This document shows positions 11,067-23,000 of a stretch of DNA of 64,000 nt, one piece after another. Numbering within the stretch: the stretch's first letter is position 1; each line of letters begins with the position of its first letter. The notes beneath the pieces were generated by a model. It did not search any database and was not told where the DNA came from. It saw nothing but the letters and a program-made list of their open reading frames with translations. Position numbers and translations under genes: made by a program. Source of the DNA: Zygnema cylindricum (Eukaryota; Streptophyta; Zygnematophyceae; Zygnematales; Zygnemataceae); contig JBBHKE010003504.1 in assembly GCA_037447655.1 (NCBI GenBank), forward strand, positions 62,001 to 126,000, given 5' to 3'.

Positions 11067-11283
11067 CACCGCCAATCGCTATTAGCGTGTAGGTTTGATT
11101 AGCGTATACTATTATTTAGCGTGGTGTACGCTAATTGGGAATTTGGAAATTTTGGAAGAAATCGATTACTCTAATTAGGAATTAGGGCTTTTTTTAAATA
11201 GTGTGGATAATTCTATTTGAGAATAAAAACAAAAAAAAGCGGGACGGGATTAGCGTACACAACGCTAATAGCGATTGGCGGTG
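11067..11283. mobile_element. MITE with perfect TIRs, TA target site (217 bp)
   Basis: The left end CACCGCCAATCGCTATTAGC and the right end are perfect inverted repeats of at least 22 bp. TA flanks both sides (11065-11066 and 11284-11285). It has no coding capacity and is the best-preserved member of the CACCGnnAATCGCTATTAG family in the window. Confidence 0.85.
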
Positions 11284-11674
11284 TACTGTACTGTATTATT
11301 TCAACCATTGAATTCGTTTTAATGCAATTCAATGTGAATCTCTCCATACATTAATAAAGCTAATTTGGTGCCGAAGTCTTTTTTTCCCCCTGAACATGAT
11401 ATAGTGTTTGTAACACTTTTTTTTTTCTTAAAACTAATATGGCGAGAGTCATCCACGTTTTGAGCCTAAATTAGAATTAATAACACTTAAATAAACCCCA
11501 TCCTACATACTTTGTAACTCTAATAGCGATTCACTGTTTTGTACTCTCAGTAAACGATCGACTGACTGAATTTCACGCATCATTTTCTGAACAGAAAAAA
11601 TAAAAAATCAATTAAATTTAATTGTTTTTTTTTTAATTTGTGTTACTTTTCATGGTCATGGATGTGTCTTTCAG

Positions 11675-12055
11675 GAGGGACAAGTCGGAAGTTCCATCGA
11701 CCCGAATGAAGAAGGAAAAGTTTACATTCGTTTATTTTCCGATATTCAAGGAAACCCTGGACAGTGTCTCATTTTTATCAGAGCTCTTCCGAGTACTCTT
11801 CCCAAGTTGACCGTCAATACGAGAGTGTTCGACTCCAAAGTTTCACAAAATCTTTCACAAAATCTTTCAAAATTGAAACCAATCCAAGTTACCAGCAAGT
11901 TCAACTCTTATGGTTTCTCCTCTCGGAGGTCTCAGAAGCCTCACGATGGAATGGAAGTACGCGAGAAACTTACCTCGAAACATCTTTTTGAACGAGAATT
12001 TCAAAAGAAGGAAAATCCAGAGCGACACTTTCTTCCAGTGACGGCTTTTTTTTAG
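11675..12055 (+). CDS. Orphan terminal exon candidate, unknown protein
   Basis: A long pyrimidine tract (T10 around 11625) followed by GTGTCTTTCAG at 11664-11674 looks like a 3' splice site. The frame then runs 127 codons to TAG. The peptide begins EGQVGSSIDPNEEGKVYIRL and contains a direct repeat SQNLSQNLSK from a duplicated CACAAAATCTTT. I do not recognise the family, and no upstream partner exon was identified among the repeats. It may be the last exon of a host gene or a captured fragment. Confidence 0.3.
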   Translation, partial: EGQVGSSIDPNEEGKVYIRLFSDIQGNPGQCLIFIRALPSTLPKLTVNTRVFDSKVSQNLSQNLSKLKPIQVTSKFNSYGFSSRRSQKPHDGMEVREKLTSKHLFEREFQKKENPERHFLPVTAFF

Positions 12056-12237
12056 ATTTGTACTTTTTTAAGGAATGATAAATGCAACATGTCTTTAAAA
12101 TTAATACAGAAAGCTTGATTTTTAAGTTCTTAACTAATTCACGTGTATTGTAGTTGTGCAATAATGATCAAGGGCAGCATATATATCCGTTTATAGAGAC
12201 TTAAAAGTGTAGACATGTTTTTTTTTCTGCTTTGGGA

Positions 12238-12298
12238 ACTTTTCGAGACTTTCCTAGCACTTTCCGAGCACTTTCCAAGCACTTTCAGAGTACTTTCG
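12238..12298. repeat. 11-bp minisatellite
   Basis: About five imperfect copies of TTTCCGAGCAC in a row, with substitutions in single units. Confidence 0.75.
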
Positions 12299-12500
12299 TC
12301 ACATTGACCTCATAGTGGTTTTTTGCTTCTTCCAGTAAAGGTTGTAGTAGGCATAGTCATTTAGCATCCATTTTTTAGAGACTCATTATCGACTGCTTTA
12401 CAATTACATATTGGTAGAAAGGTCCACTGTGGTCAGTCTGTAATAGACAGTTGAAACTAACAACAAGATGTTGATGAAAATTTTGTGCACACGAATGCTA

Positions 12501-12900
12501 CACCGTGAATCGCTATTAGCGTAATAAAAAATATAGCGTAATGAAACAATTAGCGTACTTTACGGTAAATTGTGTTTTTTCGGGTACACCATGATACTAA
12601 TTTATCATGTACTCTAATTTGTTGCTTTAATTCTTATTCGCTTTTGATATGATGACGATGATTTTGAACCTTAAAAGAACAACGTTAAGAAAAAAAAAAA
12701 AGTTAGTAGTATTAACACTATTTTGTGATTAGAAGACAAGAAAAAAGTGTTAACTCACGCTAATAACGATTAAAACGCTAACCACAATTAAAACGCCAAT
12801 AACAATTAAAACGCTACTATTATCAACGTTGGTCTTAACGTTATTTTGAGGTCAGTGGCTTCGTTTTTATAATGTTACCACTAATAACGGTTCGTATTCT
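12501..12900. other. Degenerate MITE-like DNA
   Basis: A good left end, CACCGTGAATCGCTATTAGC, is preceded by TA at 12499-12500. Downstream are several copies of AACGATTAAAACGC-type words (12765-12815) and CACTAATAACGG at 12885. No clean right end was found. Confidence 0.4.
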
Positions 12901-13415
12901 TTCCATAAATACACTTGAAAATCTCAAACGGTAGACGGCTAAAGAAATTTTATAACCGGGGAGATCGGAGATGATTTGTGTTCACACACGTAATTAAAAA
13001 TTCCGAAAAAAACCGTATGATATTTTGCATTATATTTTAAGAGGCATTTAAAAGCAATTGGTTCCCATCTCTTAAGTTAATTATATTTTCGGTCGAAATG
13101 GCGTGGACTAGTGTAAATAGTTTAAACGGACTAAGCACTAAGAAACTAATAATTGGTAGTAACAACGCTATTTTGTGTGAAAATGGAGCGGAACAGGGAC
13201 AACTAATACAGTTAAAAGAGATTCAAATCTGATTTCGTATGTTTAGTTGTGAATTTGGGTTTGTTATCGGTTCATTTATTATTCTAATTATCATTTAGAG
13301 ATGGAAAAAGGCAATTTGTTTTACTTTTGAGGACGGTAAGGAGAAGGCGCAGGAGAGGAATTTATTGTGTTTATTGGTTTAAAACGAATTTTGTGAGGAT
13401 TTTCTATTTAACGTT
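12901..13415. other. No gene recognised
   Basis: AT-rich DNA up to the abrupt GC-rich start of the non-LTR element at 13416. Confidence 0.4.
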
Positions 13416-13418
13416 AAT

Positions 13419-14898
13419 ATGTTTCCTCTAACTTCTCCTTCCGATGGCATTCGTGTGCTAGGTTGCCCCCTTGGTTCGAATACTTTCGTGACCCAATTCC
13501 TTGATGATGCTTTACAGACAGATTTGGCCCAGGTGGACGACCTTCCTCACCTTCACGATCCCCAAGTGGCTTTTGCTATGTTAACCAGGTGTTTTCCCCA
13601 TCGCCCTTCTTACCTCACTCGTACTTCCCCTCCCACCTCGACGTTCGTCTCCTCTCTTTCGGCATTTGACGATCGCCTCATAGACGTCCTCCACACTCTG
13701 TTAGGTCGTGGGGCATTCGATCGCGAGTCCGGACCCTCAGCCCGCATTCAGGCTTCCCTCCCTGTATCTGTCGGGGGGTTGGGTCTATTATCGACTGCTC
13801 GTGTTGCTCCCGCTGCCTATTTGGGAAGTTGGTGTCATATTGCCTCTACCCTTGTTTCCCGTTTTTTGGGTGAGGACACCCTTGTTCTAGCTACTGTGGT
13901 CCCCCGCGTTTCAGACGGTGTGTTAGCCTTCCAGCGGACTCTATTAGACGCGTCACGTTCTCTTCCTCCCCATGCCCTAGTGGATGTGCCGATTTTCTCC
14001 ACCTTGGTTACCACATCCGCTGAGCGTGTCCAGGAATCAATTTCCGATCGGGTTGTCGCCGCCATTAAATCTGACCTTCTCAAGGCGCTTCCCTCTGATT
14101 CTTCGCGTGCCCGTCTTCTCTCTTGTGGTGGACCAGGTTCTGGATCTTGGCTTTTGGCTACACCTATTTTGTCCACTCTCCGATTCTCACCTGCTCAATT
14201 CACCACCGCCCTTCGATTTCGCCTTGGCCTCCCCCATCCTCCTTTACTTGGCTCTCTTGTTTGTGCATGTGGTCGTGTTTTGGGGCCCGATGGTGTCCAT
14301 CTGCTTCGTTGCTCCCATGGGGGGGGATTTGATCCAGGCGCACGACACTATTCGCGACGTTGTTGCGACTATCGCTTCGGAGGGGGGCTTTTCTGTGCGT
14401 CGGGAGGTTTCTCACATTATTCCATCACGTCGGATCGATGTTGTTTTGCTTGATGGTGCCCGTCGCATTTTCAGTGATATTGTTTTGGCAAACCCTTCTT
14501 CGGCTACGGTTGTTGGACGGGCGGCTCGAAATGTTGGGGTGGCGGCTCGTGATGCCGCTAAGGCGAAGGAGCATGATTATGCTCACAGGGACCCTATGGA
14601 CGACTTTATTCCGATGGCGGTCGAGATCTTTGGTTGTGTGGGTGTTGCAATGGACGAGTTTCTCCGTACTTGCGCTCGACGTGCGTTCGAGCGCCGAGGA
14701 CTTGGGAGCCCTCCTCCTTCGGTCCTTACATCTTTTTATCGTCAACGCTTATCTGTGGCTTTACAGCGAGTGCAGGCTTCTATTCTCCTCCGATCGGCTA
14801 TCTCGGTTATGGATCGTCGCCGTGTTCCGGACCTCCCTCAACGTGCTCCCCCGGGTTGGGGGGACTTACGGGGTTGCTTTTCACAGATAGATAATTGA
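13419..14898 (+). pseudogene. Non-LTR pol C-terminus with restriction-like endonuclease
   Basis: The first frame (13419 to about 14320) gives GIRVLGCPLGSNTFVTQFLD, the LPVSVGGLGLLSTARVAPAA block characteristic of this RT group downstream of the fingers and palm, and a zinc-binding C-x-C-x(9)-H-x(3)-C (CACGRVLGPDGVHLLRC). The second frame (about 14320 to TGA at 14896-14898) gives HDTIRD and RRIDVVLLDG..RRIFSDIVLANP. This fits the CCHC then R/HD then PD..D order of the restriction-like endonuclease of R2-type elements, which nicks the target. The frames switch at a run of eight G (14319-14326), where one G fewer would keep one frame. C-terminal helices rich in Arg and Ala follow. Confidence 0.75.
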
Positions 14899-15150
14899 GT
14901 TGGTGTTAGAATTGTGGTTTTGGATTTGTGTGTTGCTGGGCTTTTCATTTTGGGTTTGGGTGCTTTTATTTGACTTGTTGTTGTTCCCGTTGCTCTCTTT
15001 AGTTTTATTGCCCTGGTAGTTTTTATGTGTTGGCCATGCCACCCTTTTTGTACCCCCGGACTCTGATGGTTTACCATCGTGCTTTTTAATTTATCCTGCC
15101 CCTCTTTCTCTGTATAACAATACCATTTACATTGTAATATAGCTCCTCGA
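14899..15150 (+). other. 3' untranslated region of the non-LTR element
   Basis: T/G-rich sequence without ORFs, ending near TATAACAATACCATTTACATTG. The boundary with host DNA is uncertain. Confidence 0.4.
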
Positions 15151-15890
15151 TTCACACTATATATGAACACACACCATCACCATTTCCCATTCATTTCCTA
15201 TGAGGAGCTATTGAATTGCAAGCGGTAACATCTTTGAAAAAAACTCCCAAACCACAAATAGTAAGTAATGAACAAATACTTTACAAAAAGTTGAAAAGCA
15301 TAAATGCCACTATAATTCAATGCACATGTCGTTAAAGTAACCACACAAACAAGCAAACATTCTCCCGGCAATCATTTTATGAACTTGTTAGAGACAGTTT
15401 TATACCTTTATTTCTCACTCCCATGGTCGATCTTTTACTTTCAACTGGAAACAGTACTTGGGAAAATCAGAGTTTACCCAGAATTTCAAGTGCATGTGAC
15501 TTAAAATACTGCTATCCTTCAATTTCGAGTGACGTGACCAGTTCTGAGTCATCAAAAAAATTGAAATTAGGGAAGAACATTTCAGCTTATTAACCCTAAT
15601 TTGCAGTGAAAGGGCAAGAAAGATACCTTGTTCAACAATGATAGTGATTTATAAATTACCCCCAGTATGAAATTTTCAACATATGCTCTTTTAAACCTCC
15701 TCGCAACAACTCCTGTCTGTACCTGCCCCAATTATGCTTCGACATTAATTTCAGTAACAAACGTCATATTGTTTTACTTTCTTTTAGTTAACCAATAATA
15801 ACACACTAAATATCTACTTATGTTTCATGTTTTTACCTTTATTTCATACATAAACAACACAGATTTATATGATGTTTGCCTTATTTCACC
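15151..15890. other. No gene recognised
   Basis: AT-rich intergenic DNA between the non-LTR element and the A-rich tract at 15920. I see no coding signature on either strand. Confidence 0.4.
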
Positions 15891-15918
15891 GAAATAATAT
15901 CTTGCAATTTCTAACAAA

Positions 15919-16012
15919 CCAAAAAAAACAAAAACAAAAACAACAACAAAAGAAAACAACAACAAAAACACCACAAAAACAAAAACAACACAAACAAAAA
16001 CAAAAAACAAAA
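15919..16012. repeat. (CAAAAA)n/(CAA)n microsatellite
   Basis: Imperfect run of AACAAAAAC, CAACAA and CACAAAAAC units. The ORFs here on both strands are low-complexity artefacts. Confidence 0.85.
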
Positions 16013-16639
16013 ATCAATATAACACGAACAAATCCTGACAAAAAACTATTTTGAATTCAAGAGACCACTTATCCAACCCTATCCGGCAACATCCTAGCAC
16101 ATACACATAAAATAGTGTGGACCACAAACTTTATCACACACTCCATCTTCCATCCTCCCTATCATGACTTGTGGAAAATGAAAGAACTTAAATCCATGTA
16201 AAACAAAAAAAAAAGTTAAAAGTCAAATCAAGGCTGTTAAAATGAAGAAAACAAAATCCAAAACCCTATCAGCCTATTTACAACAACCACAATCTTAATT
16301 TGCATTCCAAAGACAACATACCCACTCCTTCCCTCTCCTTTACTCTCCTCTCCCAAGCCTTGAATAGTGTTCAACTGGCTTTTCTCACCTCCCAATCTCT
16401 CCCAAGTGTATATTGTATATCGGACCTTCCCTCCTCACCTTCCCTTCTTCCCTCCTCACCATCACTAAACCCTTAAACCTTCAAAAGCTCCTGCTATAAA
16501 CCCAACTATGTTCACATAGAGACGATTACTAGAAACCCTAGCCTCGATTATAGCTCCATGCCACGAAGAAATATAAGGCGAAAATCCTTCAATGATAAGT
16601 CAACGACAAAAGTCAACCGGAAAGACCGATGATGAGTTT

Positions 16640-16860
16640 ACCATACAAAGTCATCGCATCACTTTCCTCCGAATCTCTTTACTCCTCATCACATGCCTCA
16701 ACATCACTTTTCTCCACATCTCTTTTCTTCACATCTATTTTCTACATAACTTCTCTACACAACTTTTCTACATCACTTTTCTACACCACTTTTCTTCATT
16801 CACTTTTCGTTCAAACAGTGGGAAGACATCAACGACAAATGTCAACCTCGACAGGTAAGA
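16640..16860. repeat. Decayed 15-bp minisatellite 3' of the cathepsin gene
   Basis: About ten imperfect units on the pattern (minus strand) GAAAAGTGATGTNGA, for instance around 16700-16800. They match the repeat that encodes the C-terminal tail of the protease exon ending at 16899. Stops and frame changes show this part is not translated. Confidence 0.65.
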
Positions 16861-16898
16861 AGGCTTAACGGTACGTGGACGGTACACAGTACTTTTAC

Positions 16899-17051
16899 TT
16901 ACGCAACCTCGACATCACTTTTCTCGACATCACTTTCTTCAACATCAAGTTTCTCCGCATCACGATTCTTTCGAATGGCAGGAAGTCCGGCGACGACATC
17001 AGCCTCGATGCCACATTCGTTCACGCCACGGAGGATTCTAAAGAAACCATC
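16899..17051 (-). CDS. Cathepsin B exon 11 (C-terminus and repeat tail)
   Basis: The acceptor follows a long pyrimidine tract ending CCAG. Codons: [24 protein letters not shown], then [17 protein letters not shown] and TAA at 16901-16899. Confidence 0.85.
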   Translation of the reverse strand, partial: DGFFRILRGVNECGIEADVVAGLPAIRKNRDAEKLDVEESDVEKSDVEVA

Positions 17052-20000
17052 CTGGAAAAAGAAAAAGAAAAAAAGATTTGGTTTTTTTTTTATTGGTTTA
17101 GGTTTAGGTTGGCTTGGTTTAGGTTTGGAGGGCTGGTTTAGGTTTAATTTTTTGGTTTAACTTTGGTTTAGTTTAGGTTTGGATTCGTTTGGTTTGTTTT
17201 TCAGAATATTGTAAAGAAAATTATTTTCAGAATTAGACAAAGAAGACAGAATAATGCAAGAAATTAAGGGTTCTTCTAAAAGAGTGGACATTAGGAATGG
17301 CAGAATCTTTCTCCCAAGATTTTCTTTACAAACTCAAGATAAATAAAGTATCTGTTACCAAAATTGAAATACTACCACCAACCAAAACCGACATTGACCG
17401 GGCAAGTCATCATTTCTATCTCCCAAAAAACTAGAACCAATGCGATTATGAATAATTTTTTTTGCTAGACTCAAAAGAAAGACTTAAAGAAGAGTTAAAG
17501 AAAGAACGAAAAAGAAAAAGACTGCATGAAGAGAGTAGAAGAACAAGGGAACTTAAAAAAGAAAGCAACAATAATTAAAACAGAAACTTCTCCTAAATGG
17601 AATTGTTCTGTCCACAAACATAAATGACAGGAAAATTTCCTCCCATAAAGGAGACCATAAAATAAATGAAGTAAAAAAGGAATACACAAAAAACCCAACT
17701 CAAAACCCTGATACTTACCTCACCCCAACTCTTGTTCCATGAATTGGCGATGGTCTGCAAATCCCTCCCAATAAAACAAAAAAATATTCAATAGACGCAG
17801 TATAAAAAGAGAAACAAATTAGGGAAAGGGCCCTTACAGACGACATTGACAAATACCTTAATGCCCTCTCTCACATTTAGCCTGAGGGAACTAGTGTGAT
17901 TTTATAACTCCGGTTTATAAACAGATTAGGAGGCCGAGAGAAATTTTGAGGTAAATAAATGGACAGATTGACAACTGAAATTCAAGAGTTGTATCTATGG
18001 TCTTTTCCAAAATTTCTTCTTTGTGCTTAATAACCCACATATTCACAAAACAATTCAGCATTCTTCATAAGAAGCTAATGTGTTATCCATATAACTTAAG
18101 GGAATCAAAGCATATGACACAACCAATAATCATACTATCATCGGTTTTGAAAGTAGATACTTTATTCGTATATCTAAAGGGGATCAAAACATTTGACTTA
18201 ACCAATAATCAATACCATCATCAGTTTCAGAAGTAAACATTTTATCCATATTTTATCCATACAACTTAAAGGAGATCAAAGCATTAAACTCACCCAATAA
18301 TCAATACCATCATCAGTTGTACCCCAACCGACGAGCTTCACTGCGTGACCACCGTCGACATCTCCATACACATGGCGGTAGACTCCACTCTTATAGTATG
18401 TGAAGTCCTAAGAAAAGGGAAAAGCACAAAAATAATTCAGATGCATGTTAAGTGTATTCCATAAGATTTCACATTTGTCTTTCGTTTAATTCCAAAATAA
18501 CTCAGATTTGTGTTTCGTACACTGTGAATTGTTATTAACGGTAAGTGAAATTGAGCCCGGATTTTTTTTTTTCCTTGTGATTGATTCTGATTTAAGTCTG
18601 GGAGCGGTATAACAGAAAAACATTAAGATACAAAAAAAGAAGCACCGAATTAGTTGTTAATAAAGCTAATAACTATTCACGGTGTAGTATCCCATAGGAA
18701 TTCCAAAAGGCAAAAAGCAAGAAGCAAAAAACCGAAACAAAAACAAAACCAAAACCAAAACCAAAACCTAAAACCAAAACCAAAACCAAAAATCGTTGCA
18801 CATACCTCATACACGGTGAAGTCAACCTCGACAGGTCCATTCAGAAACAACTCGGCCTTAATTTCCTCCTGATTGGGTCCAACCACATAAGCATCCTGAG
18901 CATAGTGCTTGGAGGTCCCCCATACTTCATCATCCACACAACCCTTGAAACATTTTGGTGTCGGGTAGACCGGGGAGCACCCAGGGTGACCACAACCTTC
19001 ACTGTCGAAGTATGGCTGACACTGAAAACAGAATCAACAAACAAACAAACACGGTAAAAAGAAAGTTAAAAAAACATAAAAAACAACGACCACAACCTTT
19101 ACTTTCAAAGTACAGCTGACACTGAACGCGGAATAAAATTAAAAAAACAAACACGGTAAAAAGAAGGTTAACTTAAAAACATAAATAAAACGAAGACCAC
19201 AACCTTCACTGCCAAAGTACAGCCGCCATTAACATTAGTTGACTAGACATTAACTTACAAACAAGGGGGAAAAAAGTTAGTTAAAGACAAAAAAAACAAA
19301 AGATAGAAAGCATCGTTGTCCTTCAACAAGCACAAACATGGTGGGGAAAAAAGTTAGTTAGAAAAACATGGAAAAAAAAAGACGACAAGTCATAAACCGT
19401 TGTCCAGTGTCTGTTTTACTACGTAGTGATGGGAGGTGAAAGAGGTGAAAGAATCTCACGTTGGTTGTCACGACACCTTTCCTCACGAAGTATCGCCATG
19501 CCTTATAAGGCCACCCTCCGTTGCAACCCTCTCCACAAAGAAACCCGCAGCATGACAGAAGATCATTGGTAGAGAGGGAGACAGACTGCAAAACCAGCAA
19601 TATACATTTGTTACATTTGTTTCGACTTAGCATATCCAATGTTTCAATTGAAGACCATTGGTAGAGAGCACAAAAGACTGCAAAAACATTTCCGAGTTAA
19701 CAAATTATTACATTTGTTTCAACTTAATGTTTCAGCTGTAACCAATGTGAATAATTAAAACATAAACGTGCAGTGATATCGAATTGCAAGCGTGGCCTAT
19801 CAGTACATAAGAAGGCCAAAGTTACCTTTGGAGGAAGAGTACAACGAGGCTAATTATGATTAGAAAAAGTTAAACCCTGTTTTGCTACATAAGAGTGTGC
19901 CTTAGGTCAAACGTTGGGGACTTGCCTATAAAAAAGCTAAGTGGTCACTCTATTATATAATACGATCAGTATAAAATATCAGTGTAATTGTTATATGCAG

Positions 20001-23000
20001 TCGAGAGAGGCCTATTATTGCTGGGGCTCCATAATCCTCTAGTTGACCTTTTCCGTAAATTTGTTGGATTTCATTCATTTTCCTCACTCTTCCATCATTG
20101 AGTTTTCTTACTTAACCATCACCTCTTTTTTCCATGTTTGTCCTTAACTAGGATGATAACATGCCAAATATTCTTCAGGATCGGCACTTAATAGTCATGT
20201 TTTTCTTGATCTAACGAATAGAGTTAGTGGATTATAAGCGTTAACACATTATTAGAATAACCCACAATAAATTATGCTTTAACCAATAGTGTTATGAACA
20301 CAAATTTATGATTTTGGGTCAAAACAACATGCAAAAGAATTAAAAAGTGTCTAACTCTAATAGCAATGGGTGGTTTAGGTTTCACACCTCGTTACCATGG
20401 ACACAGAAACGGTCGGTCAGAGCCTCCACGGCCCCAAAAGCCCAACAAGAGCCACAGTGTCCCTGCAGTTTCATTCAAAAACATACGCCAAAAAACATAA
20501 GCGACAACTAAAAAACCGAAACCGATTCAGAAAAAATTAACGCCAATTAGAGAACCAAAAAAGGGCTCAAATTGCCAAAACTGTCACAATTGTCACGATT
20601 GTTCATGACGTCTATAAAACATGGATTATCTATAGATGACATTGAAATGAAACATTTCCATGCTTTAACAGAAAATGGAAGCCAGAATATCAGATCAAAT
20701 AAAAGAAAGAAAATGCATAAATTATTATACCTGATCTGCCGATGATTCATTCCGGGTAAGTCGTGGAAAAGGCGCCACATAAAAAGAGATGAAAACACAT
20801 ACGTAAAATTAGGGTATATAGTTTCGTTTCATTTAGTGAATGATCTCAATGAGGCAATCTCTGAGAAAGAAACTGTATTTATCATACAAAAAAAGTTCCA
20901 AAAGTCTGCAGCTTTCATTTCTGGAATCAAGACTTAGTTGCCAGACATGCCTAACAGGAAACCCTAAAAATCCTAAAACCCATAAAAAACCAATGAACAA
21001 ACTACATATGATTCCGGTTATCAAAAACCAATGGTTCCATTAGTCAAACAAATGTTTGGGGCCAAAAGCATTAACAATCTTGACATTATAAATTCTTCAT
21101 TTACAAATATTTCCACTGTGACAGATGCAAAAAGTTTAAATACCTATAATCCTGGCGACCTTATCTTAGCACCTTATCAGACTTCAGATAATAAGAACAG
21201 GCACAATTAGAAAATAAAGAAAAAAAAAAGAGGAAACCAATCGGGTAACACAATAGAATGATATTTCACACCAGAAAGAGTCAGTTAAATATCCGAGGAT
21301 AACATTAGTAGAATTAGCTCCAGTAAATTATGTTTTGCCTCCTAGATCATTATCAAGAGCTTAAACTATACAAATAAAACAAATTTATGACAATGGGGTC
21401 AAAAAAACACTCACCCAATTTAGAGCGGTTAACCCTTAATAGCGACAGGCAGTCAGACACTATATCAGTGCCCCTAAATTTCACCCCTCTGAACATAAAA
21501 TAATAGAAACAACAATAACTGCTTCTTCATAACCTAATTGTTAAAACTTTTCAAATCTGCCACATCATTCGACCTGAACCAGAAATATCAACACTATGAT
21601 AAACCTCAGACTAAAAATTTCCTAAGTCTATTAACCATTCGCAGTGTAGTGCCGTCCGAGCCTAAAACTTACCACGAATCTTGGAGATTGTTGGGCAATA
21701 TATCAACACTAATATAAACCTCAGACTAAAAACTTCCATGTCTAATAACCATTCACGGTGTAGTGCCTTCCAAACCTACAACTTACCTCGAATCTCGGAG
21801 ATTGTTGGGCAATGGGACCATCGTTCACGAGCATCAAAATTCGCGGGAAGGTTTGGAAATTTAGGATGCTTGTGAACCTTGACCCACGGTAAAACATTGG
21901 GTGGAGGAGTAAGGAACGTCCCGAGAAGACCTTTGTAAGCCTTCTTCTGCTCAGAATCAACCACATCCAAGCATCAATATAAGCCTGGATTAAAAAGTTA
22001 CGAATCACAGCTCTTTCGAATTTCTTAGCGGTATTTAGGGTGATTAGGAGTTCATAATTTTCAATTAGTGTGGAAAGTAAAATGTTAGCTTGCTGCGTTA
22101 AAGGATTGTTGACAAGGAAACAGACTTTTGGCATAAGATAATAAGCGAGAGAGAGAGAGAGAGAGAGGGAGGGAGGGAGGGAGGGAGGGAAGGAGGGAGG
22201 GTAACTAAAAATAACGAATCACATTGTAATTTCAAAGAGGGAATGAGATCTGAGATTTAGTTCTGATCAAATTCACATAGCATTCCCTACGATCCACAAG
22301 TATTGACAATTGAGATCCTTTTCCATACAAAAGAGTACCAAAATGACGATGCTTTAGAAAAAGAGCCAGAAACAAAACTTACGTTCAAATTGTGGACCCT
22401 CTCATTAAAACCAGCTGTCCATCCTGCATTGAGGCTATTAATATGATCCACAATTGACTCCTGCAAAAAATACAGTAAAGCAAAGATCACTAAGATGAAG
22501 ACGAAAAAGGAGAAAGAGGAGAAAAAGAAGAAGACGAAGAAGAAGCAGAAGAAACTGATGGATCACAAAAAAAACACAAACCAAGATTTGACTTCTATTC
22601 AATGGTAAATTCTACAACGATTTGCAACAAGACTTCTGGATAGAAGAAAAAAGACATCAAATCCACATTTAAAAAAATATTTTCTGAAAACTATGCACAT
22701 GTGTCGAACAAACTTCAATATGTGTTCCCAAGAACCGCAAATCCACTTACCTTCGCTGAAACAGAGGGAAATAGAAGAAGTCAAAGTCAACACCCTAAGG
22801 AACTGATAAAAACAAGACCAGATCTAATACTGCGACTCATTCCTATCATCCGGTGAATGTATGCATGTATATATACATACACATTATACATATATATATG
22901 CTCATTCTTGTGTTTGCGTATGTAGAGGGAGAAGGGGGGAGAGGGGGAGAGAGGGAGAGGAAGAGGGAGAAAGGAATGTGAATCTCTCTAGTCCAATACC

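Larger units (their letters stand above)
13416..15150 (+). mobile_element. Non-LTR retrotransposon, 5' truncated
   Basis: The segment is sharply richer in GC than its surroundings and holds the C-terminal half of a pol ORF followed by about 250 bp of T/G-rich 3' sequence. The RT catalytic core is missing, as expected from incomplete target-primed reverse transcription. No clear poly(A) or target-site duplication was found, so the 3' limit is approximate. Confidence 0.75.

Noticed and set aside
10698-11075. Overlapping ORFs on both strands near the GC-rich block
   Set aside because: Several frames are open at once over a degenerate CGGGTACCCG-type repeat with poly(A); compositional effect.
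12238-12298. Possible CRISPR-like array
   Set aside because: 11-bp direct units without spacers in a plant genome; a minisatellite.
13835-14176. Minus-strand ORFs in the non-LTR element
   Set aside because: Shadows of the GC-rich plus-strand pol frame.
15825-16054. ORFs on both strands in the CAAAAA tract
   Set aside because: Simple-sequence translation (Gln/Lys/Thr or Phe/Val runs).
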